Below are positions 29,634 through 38,664 of a stretch of 64,000 nucleotides of DNA, in pieces (within the stretch, counting starts at the first letter, position 1; each line of letters opens with the position of its first letter). Below the pieces are notes generated by a model. The model saw nothing but the letters and a program-made list of their open reading frames with translations. It was not told where the DNA came from and did no database searches. Source of the stretch: Pseudomonas aestuarii. Its GTDB lineage: Bacteria > Pseudomonadota > Gammaproteobacteria > Pseudomonadales > Pseudomonadaceae. Made by a program: the position numbers and the translations under genes. The stretch covers positions 124,001 through 188,000 of the forward strand of contig NZ_JAQJZJ010000001.1 of the NCBI RefSeq assembly GCF_027988105.1, given 5' to 3'.

Positions 29634-32279
29634 TTAGCAGTTCAGTGGGTTGATTTTTTCCGGGTTGATGCCGAACTTGGCGATGGCCTCGGCCACCACT
29701 TTAGGTTCGATATCACCACGGTCGGCGAGGGCTTCGAGGGCGGCGAGGACCACCCAGTTGCGATCCACTTCGAAGAAGTGACGCAGTTTCTTGCGGCTGT
29801 CGCTACGGCCGAAACCGTCGGTGCCCAGGACCTTGTATTCCTTGCTCGGCACCCACTGGCGGATCTGGTCGGCGAACAGCTTCATGTAGTCGGTGCTGGC
29901 AATGATCGGGCCTTGGCGGCCAGTCAGGCACTGCTCGACATACGACAGCTTGGGCTTCTGCTCGGGATGCAGGCGGTTGTTGCGCTCCACGGCCAGGCCG
30001 TCGCGACGCAGTTCGTTGAAGCTGGTGACGCTCCACACATCGGAACCGACGTTGAACTCTTCACGGAGGATCTTCGCCGCCTCGCGCACTTCGCGCAGGA
30101 TGGTGCCGGAGCCGAGCAGCTGCACGTGATGGGCGGCTTCCTTCTTGTCCTCTTCGAGCAGGTACATGCCCTTGACGATGCCTTCCTCGACACCTGCAGG
30201 CATGGCCGGCTGCTGATAGGACTCGTTCATCACGGTGATGTAGTAGAAGACGTCCTGCTGCTCTTCGGTCATCTTCTTCATGCCGTCCTGGATGATCACC
30301 GCCAGCTCATAGCCGTAGGTTGGATCAAAGGTTCGGCAGTTGGGAATGGTCGAGGCCATGATGTGGCTGTGACCATCTTCGTGCTGCAGGCCTTCGCCGT
30401 TGAGCGTGGTGCGCCCTGCGGTGCCGCCAATCAGGAAGCCACGGGTGCGGCTGTCGCCAGCGGCCCAGGCCAGGTCGCCGATACGCTGGAAGCCGAACAT
30501 CGAATAGAAGATGTAGAACGGCAGCATCGGCTGGTTATGGCAGCTGTAACTGGTACCGGCGGCGATAAAGGAACTCATGGCACCGGCTTCGTTGATGCCT
30601 TCTTCGAGGATTTGACCCTTCTTGTCCTCGCGGTAGAACATCACCTGGTCTTTATCCACCGGCTCGTAGAGCTGGCCGACCGAGGAGTAGATGCCGAGCT
30701 GGCGGAACATGCCTTCCATGCCGAAGGTACGCGCTTCGTCCGGGATGATCGGCACGATACGCTGGCCGATGTCCTTGTCCTTGACCAGTTGCGCGAGGAT
30801 GCGCACGAAGGCCATGGTGGTGGAGATTTCGCGGTCGCCCGAGCCGTCGAGGATGGCTTTGAGGGTCTCCAGCGGCGGTGTCGGGATGCTGAAGCTCTTG
30901 GCGCGGCGCTGTGGCACGAAACCGCCCAGCGCTGTACGGCGCTCGCTCAGGTAGCGCGCTTCTGCGCTGCCTTCTTCCGGCTTGATGAACGGCAGGCTTT
31001 CCAGTTCGCCATTTTTCACCGGAATGTCGAAGCGATCGCGGAACTGCTTGAGGCTGTCGACATCGACCTTCTTGGTGTTGTGCGCGGTGTTCTTCGCTTC
31101 ACCCGCACCGGTGCCATAACCCTTGACGGTCTTGGCCAGGATCACGGTCGGCTGTTCTTTGTGGTTGACCGCCTGGTGGTAGGCCGCATAGACCTTGTAG
31201 GGGTCGTGACCGCCACGGTTGAGCTTCCAGATCTCGTCGTCGGAGAGGTCCTTGACCATCTCTTTCAGCTCGGGGCTGTTGAAGAAGTGCTCACGGACGA
31301 ACGCGCCGTCCTTGGCCTTGTAGTTCTGGTACTCGCCGTCGATCACTTCGTCCATGCGGCGCTGCAGGATGCCGTCGACATCCTTGGCCAGCAGTGGGTC
31401 CCAGAAGCGACCCCAGACCACCTTGTTGACGTTCCAGCCACCACCACGGAACACGCCTTCGAGTTCCTGGATGATCTTGCCGTTGCCGCGTACCGGGCCA
31501 TCAAGGCGCTGCAGGTTGCAGTTGATGACGAAGATCAGGTTGTCGAGTTTCTCGCGGCCAGCCAGCGAGATCGCGCCGAGGGATTCCGGTTCGTCGCATT
31601 CGCCGTCGCCGAGGAAGCACCAGACTTTCTGCTTGCCGGCCGGGATAAAGCCGCGCGCTTCCAGGTACTTCATGAAGCGTGCCTGGTAGATCGCCTGGAT
31701 CGGACCCAGGCCCATGGACACGGTGGGGAACTGCCAGAAGTCCGGCATCAGCCAGGGGTGTGGGTAGGACGACAGGCCCTTGCCATCGACTTCCTGGCGG
31801 AAGTTGTTCATCTGGTCTTCAGTGATGCGGCCTTCCATGAAGGCGCGGGCGTAAACGCCAGGCGAGGCATGGCCCTGGAAGAAGACCAGGTCGCCGCCGT
31901 GCTCCTCGGTCGGGGCCTGGAAGAAGTAGTTGAAACCGATGTCATACAGCGTGGCCGAGGAGGCGAAGCTGGAGATATGACCACCTAGGTCGGAATCCTT
32001 CAGGTTGGTGCGCATCACCATGGCCAGGGCATTCCAGCGTACCAGCGAGCGAATGCGGCGTTCCATGAACAGGTCGCCAGGCATGCGTGCTTCGTGGGTT
32101 ACCGGGATGGTGTTGCGGTACGGCGTGGTGATCGCATAGGGCAACTGGGAACCACTGCGGGTGGCCAGTTCGCCCAAGCGAGTCATCAGATAATGGGCGC
32201 GGTCTTCGCCTTCCTTGTCGAGAACAGACTCAAGGGCGTCCAGCCATTCCTGGGTTTCGACGGGATCGAGGTCTTGCAT
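29634..32279 (-). CDS. aceE: Pyruvate dehydrogenase E1 component (homodimeric)
   Basis: An 881-residue thiamine-diphosphate enzyme that decarboxylates pyruvate and reductively acetylates the lipoyl groups of AceF. The ThDP motif begins GDGECDEPES and ends in NLIFVINCN (about residues 225-256). The length and the N-terminus DLDPVETQEWLDALES match the single-chain gammaproteobacterial E1. It is first in the aceE-aceF operon. It diverges from glnE over a 268 bp gap that holds two palindromes resembling PdhR/FadR-type GntR operators. Confidence 0.97.
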   Translation of the reverse strand: MQDLDPVETQEWLDALESVLDKEGEDRAHYLMTRLGELATRSGSQLPYAITTPYRNTIPVTHEARMPGDLFMERRIRSLVRWNALAMVMRTNLKDSDLGGHISSFASSATLYDIGFNYFFQAPTEEHGGDLVFFQGHASPGVYARAFMEGRITEDQMNNFRQEVDGKGLSSYPHPWLMPDFWQFPTVSMGLGPIQAIYQARFMKYLEARGFIPAGKQKVWCFLGDGECDEPESLGAISLAGREKLDNLIFVINCNLQRLDGPVRGNGKIIQELEGVFRGGGWNVNKVVWGRFWDPLLAKDVDGILQRRMDEVIDGEYQNYKAKDGAFVREHFFNSPELKEMVKDLSDDEIWKLNRGGHDPYKVYAAYHQAVNHKEQPTVILAKTVKGYGTGAGEAKNTAHNTKKVDVDSLKQFRDRFDIPVKNGELESLPFIKPEEGSAEARYLSERRTALGGFVPQRRAKSFSIPTPPLETLKAILDGSGDREISTTMAFVRILAQLVKDKDIGQRIVPIIPDEARTFGMEGMFRQLGIYSSVGQLYEPVDKDQVMFYREDKKGQILEEGINEAGAMSSFIAAGTSYSCHNQPMLPFYIFYSMFGFQRIGDLAWAAGDSRTRGFLIGGTAGRTTLNGEGLQHEDGHSHIMASTIPNCRTFDPTYGYELAVIIQDGMKKMTEEQQDVFYYITVMNESYQQPAMPAGVEEGIVKGMYLLEEDKKEAAHHVQLLGSGTILREVREAAKILREEFNVGSDVWSVTSFNELRRDGLAVERNNRLHPEQKPKLSYVEQCLTGRQGPIIASTDYMKLFADQIRQWVPSKEYKVLGTDGFGRSDSRKKLRHFFEVDRNWVVLAALEALADRGDIEPKVVAEAIAKFGINPEKINPLNC

Positions 32280-32388
32280 GGCTTGCTCCAGGGCGGAAAG
32301 GCTTCCAGAATCGGAGGCCAGGATTCGTGACCGGCTTTGTGGGCGGGCACGTGAATTCTTGGATGTACCGGGGATAGGACCGGCTCCG

Positions 32389-32455
32389 TGTAGTTTTACT
32401 ACATATCGACGCCGATTTCAGCCCTTTGGATACAATCTTTCGTAGCAAAACTACA
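32389..32455. promoter_or_regulatory. Twin GT-N3-AC palindromes upstream of aceE
   Basis: TGTAGTTTTACTACA (32389-32403) is a perfect inverted repeat with a TTT centre. CGTAGCAAAACTACA (32441-32455) is a second, slightly degenerate copy in inverted orientation. Their centres are 52 bp apart, close to five helical turns. The TAGTnnnACTA core matches the GT-N3-AC arrangement bound by PdhR/FadR-subfamily GntR repressors. Both sites lie 110-176 bp upstream of aceE and 93-159 bp upstream of glnE, so either could be the target. Confidence 0.55.
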
Positions 32456-32547
32456 ATTTATTTGTCTGTTTGTTGCGCGCGCCGCGTCAAGCGAGAGGGT
32501 TTCCGGCTTTGTGCGTGTCACTTGCAGTCCGCCAAAAAGGATAGACC

Positions 32548-35493
32548 ATGAGCCTGCCCGCGTTGGCTTCTTTGCCTGCCACTCTTGCCCCCCTGGCCCT
32601 GCGTGCCGAACAGTCCTTGCAGGCGGCTTTCGCCGAGTGCTGCGCTGCTGCCGTAGCCGACTTTGCCGCCTGGCCGAGCGCGCGTCGTGAGGTGCTCCGG
32701 CGCGTGGCGGCGGCCAGCGATTTCGTCGTCGAGCAAGCCCAGCGTGACCCGCAGATGTTCCTCGGCTTGGCCGCCTGCGGCGAATTGGAACGCCCGCTGC
32801 AGGCCGGCGAGCTGCGTGGGCAGCTGGCGGCCGCGTTGCTCGATTGCGCCGATGAAGAGGATCTGGGCCGGCGCCTGCGGCGTTTTCGCAATCGCCAGCA
32901 GGTGCGCATCATCTGGCGCGACGTCAGTCGCCAGGCCGACTTGATCGAAACCTGCCGCGACCTTTCGGAGCTGGCCGACGCCTGCATCGATCTGGCCTAT
33001 CACTGGCTCTATCCTCGGCATTGCACGCAGTTCGGCACGCCCATCGGCCGGCGCAGTGGTCAGGCGCAGCACATGGTGGTGCTCGGCATGGGCAAGCTGG
33101 GTGCCTTCGAGCTGAACCTGTCATCGGACATCGACTTGATCTTCGGCTACCCGGAGGGCGGCGAGACCGAAGGGGTCAAGCGTCCGCTGGACAACCAGGA
33201 GTTCTTCATTCGCCTCGGTCAGCGCCTGATCAAGGCGCTGGACGTGATCACCGTCGACGGTTTCGTCTTTCGCACCGACATGCGCCTGCGCCCCTATGGC
33301 TCCTCGGGTTCGCTGGTGTTCAGCTTCAACGCGCTGGAGCAGTACTACCAGGATCAGGGCCGCGACTGGGAGCGCTACGCCATGATCAAGGCGCGGGTGG
33401 TCGGCGGCGACCCGGTCGCCGGGGCGCAGTTGCTGGAGATGCTGCGGCCATTCGTCTATCGGCGTTACCTGGATTTTTCCGCGATCGAGGCGCTGCGCAC
33501 TATGAAGCAGCTGATCCAGCAGGAAGTGCGGCGCAAGGGCATGGCCGAGAACATCAAGCTCGGTGCCGGCGGTATTCGTGAGGTGGAGTTCATCGCCCAG
33601 GCCTTCCAGTTGATCCATGGCGGTCGCGACCTGAGCCTGCAACAGCGGCCGTTGCTCAAGGTATTGACGACACTGGAGGGGCAGGGCTATCTGCCGGCCG
33701 CGGTAGTCGACGAATTGCGCCAGGGCTACGAGTTCCTGCGCTACACCGAGCATGCCCTGCAGGCGATCGGCGACCGGCAGACGCAGATGCTGCCCGATAA
33801 CGATCAGGATCGCGCGCGCGTGGCCTTTATGCTTGGCTTCGATGACTGGCAGGCGTTTCACCAGCAATTGATGCACTGGCGTGGTCGGGTCGACTGGCAT
33901 TTCCGCCAGGTGATCGCCGATCCGGATGAGGATGCCACAACCGCCGAGGATGAAGTGGTCGGCGGCGAGTGGCTGCCGCTGTGGGGCGATCTCCAGGACG
34001 AGGCAGCGGCCTGCCGGCAACTGGCCGAAGCGGGGTTCGCCGAGGCGCAGTCGGCCTGGCGACGCCTTGCCGGCTTGCGCAACGGCAATCAGGTGCGGGC
34101 CATGCAGCGTCTAGGCCGTGAGCGCCTGGATGCCTTCATGCCGCGGCTGCTGGCGCAGGCGGTGGAGCACGACAACCCGGATCTGGTCCTGGAGCGGGTG
34201 CTGCCGCTAATCGAGGCGGTGGCGCGGCGCTCGGCCTACCTGGTGCTGCTGACGGAAAATCCCGGCGCCTTGCAGCGCCTGCTGACCCTGTGCGCCGCCA
34301 GCCCCTGGATCGCCGAACAGATTACCCGTTTTCCTCTATTGCTCGACGAGTTGCTCAACGAGGGGCGGCTGTTCAAGCCGCCGCTGGCGCCGGAGCTGGC
34401 CGCCGAGCTGCGTGAGCGGCTGATGCGCATCCCCGAGGATGACCTCGAGCAGCAGATGGAGGCGCTGCGCCACTTCAAGCTGGCTCACCGCTTGCGCGTG
34501 GCCGCGTCGGAAATCGCCGGCAGCCTGCCGCTGATGAAGGTCAGCGATTACCTGACCTGGCTGGCCGAGGCGATCCTCGATCAGGTGCTGGCCCTGGCCT
34601 GGCGGCATACCACCAGTAAATACGGGGTGCCGCAGCGTGTCGATGGCAGTCCCTGCGATCCGGACTTCATCATCGTCGGTTACGGCAAGGTCGGCGGCAT
34701 CGAGCTGGGGCATGGCTCGGACCTGGATCTGGTGTTCATCCACGATGGCGATCCTCAAGCCGAGACCCTTGGCGCCAAGCCGATCGACGGCGCGCAGTTC
34801 TTCAATCGCCTGGGCCAGCGCATCATCCACCTGCTGACCACCCAGACCAACTCCGGCCAGCTCTACGAGGTCGACATGCGCCTGCGCCCCTCGGGGGTGG
34901 CGGGTCTGCTGGTCAGCTCGCTGGGCGCCTTCCAGCGCTATCAGGAAAACGAAGCCTGGACCTGGGAGCACCAGGCCCTGGTCCGCGCCCGCGTGCTGGT
35001 CGGTTGCTCGCGGGTCGGCAAGGCGTTCGAGGCGGTGCGCGCGGCGGTACTCGGTCGTGAGCGTGACCTCGATCGGCTGCGCACCGAGGTCAGCGAGATG
35101 CGCGCGAAGATGCGTGACAACCTCGGCACCCGGGCTACGGCTGCCGGTACCGCGGCGAATGCCTTCGAGGCCGCGGTCTGCTTCGACCTCAAGCAGGATG
35201 CCGGTGGTATCGTCGATATTGAATTTATGGTGCAATACGCGGCCTTGGCTTGGTCGCGACAATATCCCGAGCTGTTGGAGTTCACCGATAACATCCGCAT
35301 CCTGGAAGGTCTGGAGCGTCTTGGCTTGTTGACCGCCGAGCAGGCCCACCTGCTGCAAGAGGCCTACAAGGTCTACCGCGCGGCGGCCCATCGCCAGGCA
35401 CTGCAAAAGCAGCCCGGGGTGGTAGGCGGCGATCAGTTCCAGGAGCAAAGACGCAGCGTGCTGCGCATCTGGCGGGAGCTGGGGTTGAACTGA
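32548..35493 (+). CDS. glnE: Glutamine synthetase adenylyltransferase/adenylyl-removing enzyme
   Basis: A 981-residue bifunctional enzyme that adds and removes AMP on glutamine synthetase according to nitrogen status and PII. The N-terminal adenylyl-removase domain has its nucleotidyltransferase motif LSSDIDLIFGYPEGG near residue 191. The C-terminal adenylylation domain has GHGSDLDLVFIHDGD near residue 721. A helical linker carries the regulatory region. The ribosome binding site AAAGGA precedes the ATG. It is followed by ilvE after 72 bp and is divergent from aceE. Confidence 0.96.
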   Translation: MSLPALASLPATLAPLALRAEQSLQAAFAECCAAAVADFAAWPSARREVLRRVAAASDFVVEQAQRDPQMFLGLAACGELERPLQAGELRGQLAAALLDCADEEDLGRRLRRFRNRQQVRIIWRDVSRQADLIETCRDLSELADACIDLAYHWLYPRHCTQFGTPIGRRSGQAQHMVVLGMGKLGAFELNLSSDIDLIFGYPEGGETEGVKRPLDNQEFFIRLGQRLIKALDVITVDGFVFRTDMRLRPYGSSGSLVFSFNALEQYYQDQGRDWERYAMIKARVVGGDPVAGAQLLEMLRPFVYRRYLDFSAIEALRTMKQLIQQEVRRKGMAENIKLGAGGIREVEFIAQAFQLIHGGRDLSLQQRPLLKVLTTLEGQGYLPAAVVDELRQGYEFLRYTEHALQAIGDRQTQMLPDNDQDRARVAFMLGFDDWQAFHQQLMHWRGRVDWHFRQVIADPDEDATTAEDEVVGGEWLPLWGDLQDEAAACRQLAEAGFAEAQSAWRRLAGLRNGNQVRAMQRLGRERLDAFMPRLLAQAVEHDNPDLVLERVLPLIEAVARRSAYLVLLTENPGALQRLLTLCAASPWIAEQITRFPLLLDELLNEGRLFKPPLAPELAAELRERLMRIPEDDLEQQMEALRHFKLAHRLRVAASEIAGSLPLMKVSDYLTWLAEAILDQVLALAWRHTTSKYGVPQRVDGSPCDPDFIIVGYGKVGGIELGHGSDLDLVFIHDGDPQAETLGAKPIDGAQFFNRLGQRIIHLLTTQTNSGQLYEVDMRLRPSGVAGLLVSSLGAFQRYQENEAWTWEHQALVRARVLVGCSRVGKAFEAVRAAVLGRERDLDRLRTEVSEMRAKMRDNLGTRATAAGTAANAFEAAVCFDLKQDAGGIVDIEFMVQYAALAWSRQYPELLEFTDNIRILEGLERLGLLTAEQAHLLQEAYKVYRAAAHRQALQKQPGVVGGDQFQEQRRSVLRIWRELGLN

Positions 35494-35565
35494 ATGGTGT
35501 ATAGGCTGGCCGGCGCGCAGCGCACCGGCGACTAAGTACGAATCGAATTTGAGGAGCAGGCAACT

Positions 35566-36489
35566 ATGTCGATGGCCGATCGTGATGGCGTGATTTGGTA
35601 TGACGGCAAACTGGTGCCGTGGCGTGATGCGACCACCCATGTGCTGACCCACACCCTGCATTACGGCATGGGTGTATTCGAAGGCGTGCGTGCCTACGAC
35701 ACCCCGGACGGCGCGGCAATCTTCCGCCTGCAGGCGCACACCGATCGCCTGTTCGACTCGGCGCACATCATGAACATGCAGATCCCGTTCAGCAAAGACG
35801 AGATCAACGAGGCGACCCGCGCCGCGGTGCGCGAGAATAACCTGGAAAGCGCCTATATCCGCCCGATGGTGTTCTACGGATCGGAAGGCATGGGCCTGCG
35901 TGCCAGTGGCCTGAAGGTGCATGTCATAGTCGCGGCCTGGAACTGGGGCGCCTACATGGGCGACGAAGCCCTGCAGGTCGGCATCAAGGTGCGCACCAGC
36001 TCCTTCACTCGCCACCATGTCAACATCTCGATGACGCGGGCCAAGGCCAACGGCAACTACATCAACTCGATGCTGGCCCTGCAGGAAGCCATCTCCGGCG
36101 GCGCCGACGAGGCCATGCTGCTGGATACCGAAGGCTATGTGGCCGAAGGCTCGGGCGAGAATATCTTCCTGGTCAAGAACGGCGTGGTTTACACGCCGGA
36201 AGTGACTTCCTGTCTCAACGGCATCACCCGCAGCACCATCCTGACCCTGGCCGCCGAGCTGGGCATCCCGGTGATCGAGAAGCGCATCACCCGCGACGAG
36301 GTGTACATCGCCGACGAGGCCTTCTTCACCGGCACCGCCGCCGAAGTCACGCCGATCCGCAACGTCGATGACCGCCAGATCGGCGCCGGCCGCCGTGGCC
36401 CGGTGACCGAGAAACTGCAAAAAGCCTATTTCGACCTGGTGGCCGGCAAGACCAGCAACCATGCCGAATGGCGCACGCTGGTTAAATAA
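35566..36489 (+). CDS. ilvE: Branched-chain amino acid aminotransferase
   Basis: A 307-residue fold-type IV PLP enzyme for the last step of valine, leucine and isoleucine synthesis. The PLP lysine is K160 in TRAKANGNYINSM. The active-site loops THTLHYGMGVFEGVRAY and GSGENIFLVKNG are intact, and FFTGTAAEVTPIR lies near the end. The binding site GAGGAG lies 8-13 nt upstream of the ATG. The gene is followed by a large inverted repeat and the LPS core operon. Confidence 0.96.
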   Translation: MSMADRDGVIWYDGKLVPWRDATTHVLTHTLHYGMGVFEGVRAYDTPDGAAIFRLQAHTDRLFDSAHIMNMQIPFSKDEINEATRAAVRENNLESAYIRPMVFYGSEGMGLRASGLKVHVIVAAWNWGAYMGDEALQVGIKVRTSSFTRHHVNISMTRAKANGNYINSMLALQEAISGGADEAMLLDTEGYVAEGSGENIFLVKNGVVYTPEVTSCLNGITRSTILTLAAELGIPVIEKRITRDEVYIADEAFFTGTAAEVTPIRNVDDRQIGAGRRGPVTEKLQKAYFDLVAGKTSNHAEWRTLVK

Positions 36490-36496
36490 GCAGCAA

Positions 36497-36557
36497 GCCG
36501 CAAGTAGCAAGCTGCAAGCGCCCCGGCTGCTTTAGCTTGCAGCTTGCAGCTTGCGGC
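36497..36557. repeat. Large inverted repeat between ilvE and waaF
   Basis: Two 23-nt arms (36497-36519 and 36535-36557) pair at 21 of 23 positions and are separated by 15 nt. The arms are built of GCAAG/CTTGC units (GCAAGCTGCAAGC and GCTTGCAGCTTGC). No T-run follows, so it looks more like a dispersed intergenic palindrome than a standard terminator. It fills most of the 82 bp gap. Confidence 0.7.
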
Positions 36558-36571
36558 GTGAGGCTGCCCCT

Positions 36572-37606
36572 ATGAATATTCTGATTGTCGGCCCCAGCTG
36601 GGTCGGTGACATGGTGATGGCGCAGACGCTGTTCCAGTGCCTGCAACAGCGTCATCCTGGCTGCGCGATCGACGTGCTGGCGCCCGAGTGGAGCCGGCCG
36701 ATTCTCGAGCGCATGCCAGAAGTGCGTCGGGCCCTGAGCTTTCCGCTCGGCCACGGCGTGTTGCAACTGGCGACCCGGCGCAAGATCGGCAAATCCCTGG
36801 CAGGTCAATACGATCAGGCGATTCTGTTGCCCAATTCGCTGAAGTCGGCGCTGGTGCCGTTCTTCGCCGGTATTGCCACGCGCACCGGCTGGAAGGGCGA
36901 GATGCGCTATGGCCTGCTCAACGATGTGCGCATCCTGGATAAAGAACGCTACCCGCTGATGATCGAGCGCTTCATGGCGCTGGCTTATGAACCGGGTGTC
37001 GAGCTGACCAGGCCTTATCCGCGGCCGTCCCTGCATATCGACGCAAGCAGTCGCGCGGCGGCGCTGGCCAAGTTCGGCCTGAGCCTGGATCGGCCGGTGC
37101 TGGCGCTCTGTCCAGGCGCCGAGTTCGGCGAGGCCAAGCGCTGGCCGAGCGAGCATTACGCCCAGGTCGCCGAGGCGAAGATCCGCAGCGGCTGGCAGGT
37201 CTGGCTGTTTGGCTCGAAAAACGATCACCCGGTGGGGGAAGAAATCCGCTTGCGGCTGATCCCCGGGCTGCGCGAGGAAGCGGTCAATCTGGCTGGCGAG
37301 ACCAGCCTGGCCGAAGCCATCGACCTGCTGTCCTGTGCCGGCGCCGTGGTCTCCAACGACTCGGGCTTGATGCATGTGGCCGCCGCGCTCAATCGTCCGC
37401 TGGTGGCGGTCTACGGCTCCACGTCGCCGCAGTTCACCCCGCCGCTGGCCGAACAGGTGGAGATCGTCCGGCTGGGCATCGAATGCAGTCCCTGCTTCGA
37501 CCGCACCTGTCGCTTCGGTCATTACAACTGCCTGCGTGAGTTGCCAGCGCAGCCGGTGCTGCAGGCGCTGGACCGCCTGGTGGCCGATCCGGTCGAGGTC
37601 GAATAG
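36572..37606 (+). CDS. waaF: LPS heptosyltransferase II
   Basis: A 344-residue GT9 enzyme that adds the second L-glycero-D-manno-heptose to the LPS inner core on the cytoplasmic face. The N-terminal MNILIVGPSWVGDMVMAQ loop and C-terminal CPGAEFGEAKRWPSEHYA plus NDSGLMHVAAALNRPLVA (ADP-heptose site) are typical of WaaF. I started it at ATG 36572, the conserved N-terminus. The waaC start follows one base after its stop. Confidence 0.95.
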   Translation: MNILIVGPSWVGDMVMAQTLFQCLQQRHPGCAIDVLAPEWSRPILERMPEVRRALSFPLGHGVLQLATRRKIGKSLAGQYDQAILLPNSLKSALVPFFAGIATRTGWKGEMRYGLLNDVRILDKERYPLMIERFMALAYEPGVELTRPYPRPSLHIDASSRAAALAKFGLSLDRPVLALCPGAEFGEAKRWPSEHYAQVAEAKIRSGWQVWLFGSKNDHPVGEEIRLRLIPGLREEAVNLAGETSLAEAIDLLSCAGAVVSNDSGLMHVAAALNRPLVAVYGSTSPQFTPPLAEQVEIVRLGIECSPCFDRTCRFGHYNCLRELPAQPVLQALDRLVADPVEVE

Positions 37607-37607
37607 T

Positions 37608-38609
37608 TTGCGTGTATTGCTGATCAAGACGTCTTCGCTGGGCGATGTCATTCACACCCTGCCGGCGCTCACCGACGCGGCGCGGGCGATTCCCGGTATC
37701 CAGTTCGACTGGGTGGTGGAAGAGGGCTTCGCCGAGATTCCGGCCTGGCACCCGGCGGTGGCCCAGGTCATCCCGGTGGCGATCCGCCGTTGGCGCCAGC
37801 ACCTCTGGCAGACCCTGAAAAATGGCGAGTGGCGCCGCTTCAAGGCGCGCCTGGGTGAAACCCGTTACGACCTGGTGATCGACGCCCAGGGCCTGCTGAA
37901 AAGCGCCTGGCTGAGCCGTTACGTCAAGGCGCCGGTGGCTGGCTTGGCGGCGGACTCCGCGCGCGAGCCGATCGCCAGTCGCTTCTATGCCCGCCGTTAC
38001 AGTGTGCCGCGCGAGCAGCACGCGCTGGAGCGGGTGCGTCAGTTGTTCGCCCAGGCGCTGGGCTACCCGCTGCCGACGGGTATTGGCGACTACGGACTGA
38101 ATCGCGCGCGCCTGGCCGGTGCGGTGGAGCAGCCTTATCTGCTGTTCCTGCACGGCACCACGTGGGCGAGCAAGCATTGGCCGGAAGCCTGCTGGCGCGA
38201 ACTGGCCGAACACATGAATGCGCTCGGCTGGGCGGTGCGCCTGCCGTGGGGTAATGCGGTCGAGAAGGCGCGCGCCGAGCGCATCGTCGCCGGCCTGGAC
38301 AAGGCCGCATTGCTGCCCAAATTGAATCTGGCCGGTGTGGCCAAGGTCATCGCCGGTGCCCGCGCTTGCGTGGCGGTCGACACTGGGCTCGGTCACCTGG
38401 CTGCGGCCCTCGATGTCCCGACCATCTCGCTCTACGGGCCGACCTTGCCGGGGCGGGTAGGGGCCTATGGCCGCTCCCAGGTTCACCTGTGCGCCACGGG
38501 CCCGGGTGCCGGTTCGGGTGACCGCCACACGCCCTGCTTCGAGACGCTGTTGGCGGAGCGGGTGGTCGGCGAGTTGCAGGCGTTGCTGCTGGTCGAGGCA
38601 GCCGTCTGA
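37608..38609 (+). CDS. waaC: LPS heptosyltransferase I
   Basis: The 333-residue GT9 enzyme adds the first heptose to Kdo. The start is TTG at 37608 (reads MRVLLIKTSSLGDVIHTL), the conserved N-terminus of WaaC with the SSLGD acceptor motif; GAGG lies just upstream at the end of waaF. The C-terminal VDTGLGHLAAALDVPTISLYGPT motif binds ADP-heptose. It lies between waaF and waaG and is probably cotranscribed with them. Confidence 0.95.
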   Translation: MRVLLIKTSSLGDVIHTLPALTDAARAIPGIQFDWVVEEGFAEIPAWHPAVAQVIPVAIRRWRQHLWQTLKNGEWRRFKARLGETRYDLVIDAQGLLKSAWLSRYVKAPVAGLAADSAREPIASRFYARRYSVPREQHALERVRQLFAQALGYPLPTGIGDYGLNRARLAGAVEQPYLLFLHGTTWASKHWPEACWRELAEHMNALGWAVRLPWGNAVEKARAERIVAGLDKAALLPKLNLAGVAKVIAGARACVAVDTGLGHLAAALDVPTISLYGPTLPGRVGAYGRSQVHLCATGPGAGSGDRHTPCFETLLAERVVGELQALLLVEAAV

Positions 38610-38664
38610 TGCGGGTCATTTTCCCCGGGTTGCAGCCGGGCTACGCAATTGAAGGGCACGCCTG

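Noticed and set aside
38610..38664. CCCGG/CCGGG hairpin between waaC and waaG as a terminator
   Set aside because: The stem is only 5 bp and has no T-run; the operon appears to continue.
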